Part shown: in pieces, positions 57,615 to 64,000 of the stretch
Layout: each line of letters starts with the position of its first letter
How positions within the stretch are numbered: the first letter of the stretch is position 1
Origin: Salinarimonas ramus
Lineage (GTDB): Bacteria; Pseudomonadota; Alphaproteobacteria; Rhizobiales; Beijerinckiaceae
Assembly (NCBI RefSeq): GCF_014645695.1
Contig: NZ_BMMF01000009.1
Location: 62,001-126,000 of the forward strand
Length of the DNA stretch: 64,000 nt
Direction: 5' to 3'
Made by a program: the position numbers and the translations under genes
Notes under the pieces: generated by a model
The model's database searches: none
Told to the model about the DNA's origin: nothing
Seen by the model: the letters and a program-made list of their open reading frames with translations, nothing else

Positions 57615-58325
57615 ATGGACGAGCCGTTCCCGACGGAATTGCGAGGCGGCACGCCGGGGGACGATCCCGTGCTGGCGCGCCTGCGCGAGGCGCTCGGCGA
57701 TCCCGGCTTCGTCGAGGACGGCCGCGTGCGGCCCGAGCGCGAGATCGCCGAGGCTCTGGGGGTCGGGCGCCGGGCCGTGCGCCGCGCCCTCGACGCGCTC
57801 GAGACCGAGGGCCTGATCTGGCGGCGGCAGGGACAGGGCACCTTCGTCTCGGCGCCGCCCGCACCCAAGACCCGCCGCTTCGCCGGCCTCGCGGCGCTCA
57901 CCAGCCCCGCCGAGATCATGGAGGTGCGCCTGGAGATCGAGCCGATCCTCGCGCGCCACGCCGCTTTGCGCGCGGCACCCGTCGACGTCGAGGGCCTGCG
58001 GCGCCTCGCCGAGCGCTCGCGCGACGCGCAGAGCGACGCCGAATACGAGCGCTACGACGGCGCCTTCCACCGGCGCATCGCGGAAGCCATGCGCAACGGC
58101 CTGTTCCTGGCGGTGTTCGAGGCGATCGAGGCGGTGCGCGAGGAACCGGTCTGGCGCCGACTGCGCGAGGGGACCCGGCCGCCGGAGCGGCGGCTCAGGC
58201 TCGCGGGAGAGCATCTCGCCATCGTCGAGGCCATCGCCGCCCGCAGCCCGGACGCCGCCGAGCGCGCCATGCGCGAGCATCTCGCGACCATCGCCACGAG
58301 CCTCGGCCTGCCGACCGGCGGGTGA
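57615..58325 (+). CDS. GntR-family regulator, FadR (FCD) subfamily
   Basis: 236 residues. The N-terminal winged helix has RPEREIAEALGVGRRAVRRALDALE-type sequence (about 40-64) ending LIWRRQGQGTFVS. The C-terminal FCD ligand domain (about 95-230) has metal-binding-type His in FHRRIAEA, EHLAIVEAIAARSP and MREHLATI. It is divergent from the ggt-importer operon and is probably its regulator; ligand unknown. Confidence 0.88.
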   Translation: MDEPFPTELRGGTPGDDPVLARLREALGDPGFVEDGRVRPEREIAEALGVGRRAVRRALDALETEGLIWRRQGQGTFVSAPPAPKTRRFAGLAALTSPAEIMEVRLEIEPILARHAALRAAPVDVEGLRRLAERSRDAQSDAEYERYDGAFHRRIAEAMRNGLFLAVFEAIEAVREEPVWRRLREGTRPPERRLRLAGEHLAIVEAIAARSPDAAERAMREHLATIATSLGLPTGG

Positions 58326-58331
58326 CGCGCC

Positions 58332-59393
58332 TCAGTTCAGCTCCGTGAAGCCCGTGACGCGCGCCATCCGGCGCGGCTGCATCGCGGCGACGAGCGTCGG
58401 CCCACCGGCCACGACGAGCATCGCCGGGCGCGGCGGCGGCAGGATCGTCTGCGAGAGGTTCGCCGGCTCCAGCGCGGCCATGACCGGCTGGAAGGCGTCG
58501 GGCCGCGCGGGCGGGAGGGCCGTGAGGACGACGGGGCGCGTCGTCGCCGCCGGGCGGCTCTGGGCATAGGCGCGCCAAGTCGCCGCGTGGTTCGGGCCGA
58601 TCGCATCGGCGACGAGGGTGCGCAGCGCGCGCGAAGCCGCGCCGGGCGCCTCGACCGAGGGGAGCGCACCGTCGCGGGCGACGACCCGCGCGCCGTCCGC
58701 CGTGACGATCACGTCGCCGGGCCGCAGCGTCCGGTCGCCGGCGGCGAGGCGGGCGAGGCCGCCGATCTCCGGGCGATTGCAGGCGCACGCATCGGCGCGG
58801 CGCTCGCGATGGGAAAAGGCGACGGGGAGCGCCGTGTAGGGCGTCCCGCCGGCGATGGAGCGGGCATCCGCGATGTCGCGCGATCCGTTCGCCGCGAACA
58901 GCATGGTCTCGGCCGCCGGGCAGGCGGCGGCGCAGGCCTCCTCGTGCAGCGAGAGGTCGCGGGCGCTGCCGAGATCGCCGAGGGGGAAGAAATAGCCGTC
59001 GCAGGTGCGCACGCAGAACGAGAAGCGGGCGGGCGTCGCTGCCGGGCGCGGGGTCGCGGGCGCCGCCGCCACACGCCGCGCGGGCGCGGGAAGGCTCGCC
59101 TCGGCGACCGCGGCCGGCCGGCGCGCGAGCTCGGTGGCGGGCGCGGGCCGGGCGAAGAGGATGCCGCCTCCGTTGCCCGCGTCGCGATCGGCACGGAAGA
59201 AGGAGAGCGCGTCGGGCCCCGCCACGACGCCCGCGCCGGTGAGCGCGAGGAGCGCCGCGAGCCCGATGACGATCGCCCCGTGCCAGGACCGCCCGCGCCA
59301 GGATCGACGGCGGGGCGTGGCATCGCTCGGGATGGCGGACGGTGCGGCGCGCAGCGCGGCGCGATGGGCTCGGACGAGCGCGGCTCCGGTCAC
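58332..59393 (-). CDS. DUF2865 protein, membrane-anchored
   Basis: 353 residues. The membrane helix is about 37-57, then a Pro/Ala-rich linker, and the DUF2865 signature FCVRTCDGYFFPLG with further cysteines in EEACAAACP and CACN, probably disulfide-bonded in the periplasm. The start is GTG 59393: GAGGAG lies seven bases upstream, whereas TTG 59399 is too close to it. Function unknown; found in Rhizobiales. Confidence 0.82.
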   Translation of the reverse strand: MTGAALVRAHRAALRAAPSAIPSDATPRRRSWRGRSWHGAIVIGLAALLALTGAGVVAGPDALSFFRADRDAGNGGGILFARPAPATELARRPAAVAEASLPAPARRVAAAPATPRPAATPARFSFCVRTCDGYFFPLGDLGSARDLSLHEEACAAACPAAETMLFAANGSRDIADARSIAGGTPYTALPVAFSHRERRADACACNRPEIGGLARLAAGDRTLRPGDVIVTADGARVVARDGALPSVEAPGAASRALRTLVADAIGPNHAATWRAYAQSRPAATTRPVVLTALPPARPDAFQPVMAALEPANLSQTILPPPRPAMLVVAGGPTLVAAMQPRRMARVTGFTELN

Positions 59394-59437
59394 GATCAAG
59401 CTCCTCGGCTGGGACCGGGTGCACCAGACCGGAACGT

Positions 59438-59467
59438 GATTGCGCCCGCAATCGTAACCATTGGTTA
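59438..59467. promoter_or_regulatory. Two adjacent palindromes upstream of the DUF2865 gene
   Basis: GATTGC-GCCC-GCAATC (59438-59453) and TAACCA-T-TGGTTA (59455-59467) lie side by side 45-74 bases before the GTG start and are followed by GGTTAAGGTTAAG. Possible binding sites for one or two regulators. Confidence 0.4.
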
Positions 59468-59567
59468 AGGTTAAGCGGAAACCGCGCCGCAGGAGAGCCG
59501 CGCGGCGCCAGGATCGGAGGGGACGAGCGCTCGCCCCCTCCTGCTCATGTGCCTGTCGTAGCGGCCG

Positions 59568-60032
59568 TCACTGGTTCGTCTGGCCCTGGCCGGACTGGTT
59601 CTGCTGGCCGGGCATGGTGTTGGTCGAGCCGGTCGCGTCCTGGTTCATGCCGGGCTGGCCCATCCCCTGGCCCATGTTCTGGCCCATGTTCTGCCCCATG
59701 CCCTGCATCATGCCCTGCATGAGGCCCGACGGATTGACGACCATCATCACCATTTCGCCCGACGGTGCGCGGGCGGAGACGAGGTAAGCGGCGTCGAGCA
59801 GCGTCACCTCCTCGAAGCCGGACTGCGTGAGCGCGTCGCGCACCTGCGCCTGGCTCGCGAGGCGCGAGCGCATCTGGTCCTCGGTCATCTGGCCACCCTG
59901 CTGCGCCTGCATCTGCTGGCCGGACTGGCTGCCGGTCTGGGCGCCCGTCTGGTTCTGGTTCGTGCCCTGCGCGAGCGCGGGGAAGGCGGCGGTGCCGGTG
60001 AGCGCGAGGGCTGCGATCAGCGTCTTTTGCAT
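59568..60032 (-). CDS. Secreted low-complexity protein with Met-Gly-Gln repeats
   Basis: 154 residues from ATG 60032 (AAGGAG eight bases upstream; ATG 60038 adds two residues). A signal peptide ends at FPALAQ. A Q/G/T-rich linker is followed by a conserved-looking core QMRSRLASQAQVRDALTQSG and SGEMVMMVVNPSG, then a tail of (M/N)GQ repeats. The core resembles a small sensor- or PepSY-like fold, but I cannot assign it. The repeats come from near-identical 12-base DNA units. Confidence 0.65.
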   Translation of the reverse strand: MQKTLIAALALTGTAAFPALAQGTNQNQTGAQTGSQSGQQMQAQQGGQMTEDQMRSRLASQAQVRDALTQSGFEEVTLLDAAYLVSARAPSGEMVMMVVNPSGLMQGMMQGMGQNMGQNMGQGMGQPGMNQDATGSTNTMPGQQNQSGQGQTNQ

Positions 60033-60413
60033 GTCCATGTCTCCTTCTCGTCGTTTCCTCTGGTGCGGGCCGCTCGAGGGGCCCGCGCACGCCCTCCCAA
60101 ATGCGCGCACCGATCGGTGTTCCAGCGGGGCGGGAAAATCCGGCGCGCATCGGACGGATGTCCTGGGTCGAGCGTCCTGGGCTCCAGGTCCCGCGCCTGC
60201 GCATCACGTCTCGCGCCTGCGCATTCGGGTCCCATTCCAGGCGATGTCGCGGCGAATTTCCCGCGGAACGATGATTGCCGCCCTCCGTTGGTGACCCGAG
60301 ACCGGCCGCACCGCGCCGAGAGCGCATCATCGGCGGGCGTCACAGGCGCCCCCTGCCGCGGCCGACCGCATCGCGGTGCGGACACCCACTCTAACCGAAA
60401 AGGGGTACCGCTC
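60033..60413. other. Intergenic region without a gene
   Basis: About 380 bases between divergent secreted-protein genes. No coding sequence is convincing. It contains an imperfect direct repeat of about 20 bases built on GCGCCTGCGCAT (60193 and 60213). Promoters for both flanking genes should lie here, but I see no clear boxes. Confidence 0.6.
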
Positions 60414-61256
60414 ATGATCAAGCGCACCACCTTCACGCGCACCTCGACCCTCGCCATCGTCGCGGCCCTCGCCGCTTCCCCTGCGCTGGCGCAGACGGCG
60501 ACCGAGACCGTCGACCTGGAGCAGGCCGGCACGCTCGAGACCCCGGAAGTCGTCGCCCTTTCGGGCTGGAACACGGACGAGTTCTACGGCTCGGGCTGGA
60601 GCGCCGAGGAGTTCATCGACGAGTACGAGGTCTACGGCATCGGCGGCGAGGAGATCGGTGACGTCGAGGACATCATCGTCGGCGCCGACGGCGAGGTGAT
60701 CGCCGTCGTAGCCGAGATCGGCGGCTTCATCGACATCGGCGACACCCACGTGGCCGTGCCCTGGAGCGAGATCGAGCTCGCCTACGGCGACCGCGCGATC
60801 ACGATCCCGGTCACCGAGGACAATATCGACGAGTACGGCGTCTACGGCCGCGGCTACGCCTTCGGCGACGGCATGGACGTGACGGGCTCGGTCGCCGACC
60901 AGCAGGTGGTCGCCGGCATCGACGACCAGGAGCTCGGCCCGCGCGCCTACCGCGTCTCAGAGGTGATCGGCGACTACGCCCGCATTCGCGGCGCCGACGA
61001 CACGCCGCAGAACTACGGCTACGTCAACGACGTGATCATCTCCGAGGGCCGTGTCCAGGCCGTCGTGGTGAACCCGGATTCGACCTACGGTCGCGGCTAT
61101 TACGCCTATCCCTATTACGGCCCGTACGGCTACGGCGCCGGCTACGGGACGGGCATGGGCTACGGCACGGGCACGTATTACGACCTGCCCTACCGTGAGG
61201 ACGAGATGGGCGAGATGACGCCCTTCGAGTACGAGGGCCTCGGCTCCGATCTCTGA
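60414..61256 (+). CDS. Exported protein with two PRC-barrel domains
   Basis: 280 residues. Signal peptide about 1-26 (ending SPALAQ). Two PRC-barrel units (about 62-125 and 170-225) with GEEIGDVEDIIVGADGEV and YGYVNDVIISEGRVQAVVV. The C-terminal segment (about 226-262) is very rich in Tyr and Gly, like extracellular adhesive or structural tails. AAGGGG precedes ATG 60414. A terminator follows. Confidence 0.85.
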   Translation: MIKRTTFTRTSTLAIVAALAASPALAQTATETVDLEQAGTLETPEVVALSGWNTDEFYGSGWSAEEFIDEYEVYGIGGEEIGDVEDIIVGADGEVIAVVAEIGGFIDIGDTHVAVPWSEIELAYGDRAITIPVTEDNIDEYGVYGRGYAFGDGMDVTGSVADQQVVAGIDDQELGPRAYRVSEVIGDYARIRGADDTPQNYGYVNDVIISEGRVQAVVVNPDSTYGRGYYAYPYYGPYGYGAGYGTGMGYGTGTYYDLPYREDEMGEMTPFEYEGLGSDL

Positions 61257-61284
61257 CGCGGCACGCGTGAGAGCGAAAGACGGG

Positions 61285-61319
61285 AGAGGGGTCCGGCCCG
61301 GAGGGTCGGGCCCCTCTTT
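61285..61319 (+). terminator. Rho-independent terminator of the PRC-barrel gene
   Basis: Fifteen-base stem beginning AGAGGGG and ending CCCCTCT, with two G-U type positions, a three-base loop and TTT after it. The following 260 bases (61320-61580) hold no gene; GAAGTCTT occurs twice there (61447 and 61478). Confidence 0.75.
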
Positions 61320-61580
61320 CGTGCGCGGCACGCGCGCATGTCGCGGCAGCATGGCTCCCGGCACGCTGCTGCATGCGTCTCGCGGCACGCCCCCGCGGCC
61401 GTGAGGCTCACCGGTTCAGGTACGCGACCGGACGCAACGTAAGATGAAGTCTTCGGCTGATCATCGGGAATCGTCCGGAAGTCTTGAATGACATCGCCTT
61501 AAGATCTTCGTCATTCGATCGCGAGACAACCGCCCCGTACGAAGCCGTCCCGGACGGCGTGCTCGAGGGGAGGTTCGCCC

Positions 61581-62069
61581 GTGTCGCTCCGCGCCATGCT
61601 CGCCGCGCTCGCGTTCTTCGCCGCGCTCGTCGCCGTCGGATCGCCGGCAGCGATGGCCGAGGGCGGGACCGGCGGCGCGATCCGGCTCGGCGAGAAAGGC
61701 GCCCGTGGCAGCCTCGCGGTCGCGCGCATCGACGCGCTGCCGCAGCACGAGATGCCGAGCGGCATGTCGCTCGATCCCGCGGGGCTCACCTTCTCGGGCG
61801 CGCTCCTCTCCGACGTGCTCGTCCTGATCGGCGCCGCGGACGCGCCCTCCGTCACGCTGCGCGCCGTCGACGGCTACGCCGCGGTCGTGCCCCGCGAGGA
61901 CTGGGAGCGCTGGCCCCTCGTCCTCGCCACCCGCGTCGACGGCCGGCCGATGACCTTGCGCGATCGCGGCCCCGCACGCCTCCTCTATCCCGTGAACGCC
62001 CATCCCGAGCTCGACGAGCGGACCTACATCGACCGCAGCGTCTGGATGATCGACGAGATCGCGTGGTGA
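61581..62069 (+). CDS. Small exported molybdopterin-oxidoreductase-like protein
   Basis: 162 residues, GTG start with GGGGAGG upstream. Signal peptide about 1-26. The remainder resembles the fold of sulfite-oxidase-type domains but without the cofactor cysteine: LTFSGALLSDVLVLIGA, VTLRAVDGYAAVVP, ATRVDGRPMTLRDRGPARLLYP and DRSVWMIDEI. Proteins of this type commonly precede a GGDEF/EAL gene. It overlaps that gene here (GTGA), so it may sense an envelope signal for it (inference). Confidence 0.75.
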   Translation: MSLRAMLAALAFFAALVAVGSPAAMAEGGTGGAIRLGEKGARGSLAVARIDALPQHEMPSGMSLDPAGLTFSGALLSDVLVLIGAADAPSVTLRAVDGYAAVVPREDWERWPLVLATRVDGRPMTLRDRGPARLLYPVNAHPELDERTYIDRSVWMIDEIAW

Positions 62070-64000
62070 GAGCCTTGCCGCTCAGAAACGCCATGCGTGC
62101 CGTCCGGCAGCGCGCGTTGCCCCTCGCCGCAGGCCTTGTCCTCGTCGCCATCGGCTGCGCGGCGCTCTTCGCCCTGTGGAACATGGGCCTCGTCCGCCAG
62201 GGCGAGATCGACGTCGGGCAGTACATGGTCCGGCACCTGCGCTACACCTACGCGGAAGTCGTCAACCTCGACCGGACGCTGGAGGCGGCGACCCTCGCGC
62301 CCACCGACGAGCGGGCGCTCGCCCTCGTCTCGAAGGCCGCGGATCGCTTCCACGTGCGCCTCGAGATGCTCTCGGGGTTGAGCCGCGGGCCGATGGTGGA
62401 GCCGGGCACGCGCTTCGCGCCGCTCGCTCGCGCCCTCTCCGCGGAGGTCGACGCCCTGGTGCGCGAGGGCATCCCTCTCGACGAGCGCCGCCTCGCCGCC
62501 CTGCGCGCGTCGAGCGCCGCGCTCGTGCGCGAGACAGGCGACTACACCCGCGGGCTGGAAGCCGAGATCGACGCGGCGCTGCGCGTCAAGGCGACCGAGA
62601 CCTCCTCAGCCTGGCTCGGCGTCCTCGGCAGCGTCCTCGCGCTGATCGTGCTCTCCGCCCTGTCCCTCGCCCTCGTCGGCCGCAATCGCGCGGTGCTCTC
62701 GCAGCTGCGCCTCGCCAACGGACGCGACAGCCTCACGGGCTGCGCCAACCGGCGCGGCTTCCGCGACTGGGCCCAGGACCTCTCGCAGGAGACGGCGCAC
62801 GACCCGCGGCAGGCGGGCGGGGCGCCCCCGCATGCGGTCCTCGTCTTCGATCTCGACCGCTTCAAGGACGTCAACGACCGCCTCGGCCACCCCGCGGGCG
62901 ACGCCATGCTCAAGCGTGCCGCGCACTGGCTCCAGGACGCCTTCGGCGCCGGCGGCATCGTCGCGCGCTGGGGCGGCGACGAGTTCGTGGTCGCGACCCG
63001 GATCGGCCCCGGCGGCCTCGCGGACGTCCTCGCTCGCCTCGCCGCGCGCGCCGAGCGCCCGCTCGAGATCGAGCTCGGCGGCGAGACCGTGCCGATCCTC
63101 TTCAGCTGCGGCATCGCCGTGTGGCCTCAGGACGCCGCCACCATCGACGAGGCGATCACCTGCGCGGACGCCGCGCTCTACGCCGTGAAGGAAGGGGGCC
63201 GCAACGGCCACATGGTCTTCCGCCAGGGCCTCCTCGATGCGCGCGACCGCGTGCTGGAGACTCGCGCCGGCCTGGCGCGGGCGCTCAGCGAGGGCGAGCT
63301 CTTCCTCCAGTTCCAGCCGCAGGTGGACGTCGTCGCGCGCCGGGTGGTCGCTGCCGAGGCGCTGGTGCGCTGGCGCTGCGGGCGTACCGGGCGCGTGGTT
63401 CCGCCGAGCGAGTTCATCCCCGTCGCCGAGCAGAGCGGGCAGATCGCGCAGATCGATGGCTTCGTGCTCGAGGAGGCCTGCCGCGCCGCCGCCGCCTGGC
63501 GTCGCGCCGGCGTGACGCCGCGCGTGGCGATCAACCTCTCGCCCCACTCGTTCCGCTCCGCCGACCTCGCGGAGCGCGTGGCGACGACGCTCCTGCGCCA
63601 CAAGCTCGTGCCCGCCGACGTCGAGATCGAGATCACCGAGGGCGTGCTGCTCTCCGACAGCGACGCCGTCGCGCGCAGCCTGACGAATCTCGGGCGGCTC
63701 GGCGTGCGCCTCGCGCTCGACGATTTCGGCACGGGCTATTCCAACATCGCCTACCTCGCCCGCCTCAAGCCGAGCCTGCTCAAGATCGACCGCTCCTTCC
63801 TCGCCGAGGGCGATCTCGCCATGCGCACCAACATCGTCGAGGGCGTCATGCGCCTCGCCCAGACCATCGGCGCCGAGACGCTGATGGAGGGCATCGAGAC
63901 GCGAGAGCAGCTCGCCTTCGCCACCCGCACCGGCTGCCGCCTGCTGCAGGGCTTCCTCTTCGCCCGCCCCATGCAGGCGGACGCGATCCCCGCCTTCTGC
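62066..64000 (+). CDS. Membrane-bound GGDEF-EAL protein (partial, runs off the window)
   Basis: 645 codons visible, GTG start overlapping the previous stop. Two membrane helices (about 17-40 and 184-206) bracket a helical periplasmic domain. The GGDEF domain (about 215-390) has the intact active loop RWGGDEF but no RxxD inhibitory site ahead of it. The EAL domain (from about 405) has AEALVRW, EITEGVLL, LDDFGTGYSN, KIDRSFL and EGIET, so its catalytic residues appear complete. It can make or break cyclic-di-GMP; the net direction is unclear. Confidence 0.92.
   Translation, partial: MRALPLRNAMRAVRQRALPLAAGLVLVAIGCAALFALWNMGLVRQGEIDVGQYMVRHLRYTYAEVVNLDRTLEAATLAPTDERALALVSKAADRFHVRLEMLSGLSRGPMVEPGTRFAPLARALSAEVDALVREGIPLDERRLAALRASSAALVRETGDYTRGLEAEIDAALRVKATETSSAWLGVLGSVLALIVLSALSLALVGRNRAVLSQLRLANGRDSLTGCANRRGFRDWAQDLSQETAHDPRQAGGAPPHAVLVFDLDRFKDVNDRLGHPAGDAMLKRAAHWLQDAFGAGGIVARWGGDEFVVATRIGPGGLADVLARLAARAERPLEIELGGETVPILFSCGIAVWPQDAATIDEAITCADAALYAVKEGGRNGHMVFRQGLLDARDRVLETRAGLARALSEGELFLQFQPQVDVVARRVVAAEALVRWRCGRTGRVVPPSEFIPVAEQSGQIAQIDGFVLEEACRAAAAWRRAGVTPRVAINLSPHSFRSADLAERVATTLLRHKLVPADVEIEITEGVLLSDSDAVARSLTNLGRLGVRLALDDFGTGYSNIAYLARLKPSLLKIDRSFLAEGDLAMRTNIVEGVMRLAQTIGAETLMEGIETREQLAFATRTGCRLLQGFLFARPMQADAIPAFC

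Overview
The window is chromosomal DNA from a very GC-rich alphaproteobacterium, most likely a motile member of the Hyphomicrobiales (Rhizobiales). The basis is the codon bias (G/C at almost every third position), the gene order motE-flgH-fliL-fliP, DUF2865, DUF3422 and PRC-barrel proteins, and three complete or partial dipeptide-type ABC import operons. I found no insertion sequence, prophage, CRISPR array, tRNA or rRNA gene. Both window edges cut a gene: ileS on the left (its C-terminus is missing) and a GGDEF/EAL protein on the right.

Layout. 1-7.7 kb: a type 2 (eukaryote-like) isoleucyl-tRNA synthetase, an amidohydrolase, DUF3422, the ybaB-recR pair and a two-domain CAP protein. 7.7-10.3 kb: a glucan synthase (opgH) coupled to an FkbM methyltransferase. 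10.3-13.7 kb: a compact four-gene operon of a zinc-type dehydrogenase, a 6-pyruvoyltetrahydropterin-synthase-like protein whose catalytic residues are replaced, a GT4 glycosyltransferase and a methyltransferase; this is the best candidate here for an undescribed pathway. 13.7-17 kb: an FAD oxidoreductase, an O-antigen-ligase-like membrane protein and a hicAB toxin-antitoxin pair with a visible operator. 17-27.3 kb: two tandem SBP-permease-permease modules, with one ATPase pair and an unrecognised membrane protein inside the first. 27.6-30 kb: an M20 amidohydrolase and a homologue of the DSF quorum-signal synthase RpfF. 30.2-32.7 kb: a thiosulfate uptake and sulfurtransferase pair. 32.8-37.4 kb: small membrane proteins, a paired M16 peptidase system, a TPR protein and rpmJ. 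37.7-42 kb: pheS and pheT, split by a two-gene HEPN module. 42-49.3 kb: an SMP-30 lactonase, an orphan binding protein, four flagellar genes and a chemoreceptor. 49.4-58.3 kb: an eight-gene operon joining gamma-glutamyltransferase, a DUF1028 protein and a complete dipeptide importer, with a divergent GntR regulator. 58.3-64 kb: envelope proteins and a coupled pair of a small molybdopterin-oxidoreductase-like protein and a cyclic-di-GMP enzyme.

Three themes recur. Strong perfect hairpins sit between the binding-protein gene and the first permease gene of all three import operons. Hairpins also cover the ribosome binding site or start codon of two genes (motE and the TPR gene). Exact 13-15-bp tandem duplications occur at several gene borders. 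All functional calls rest on reading motifs by eye; no database search was run.
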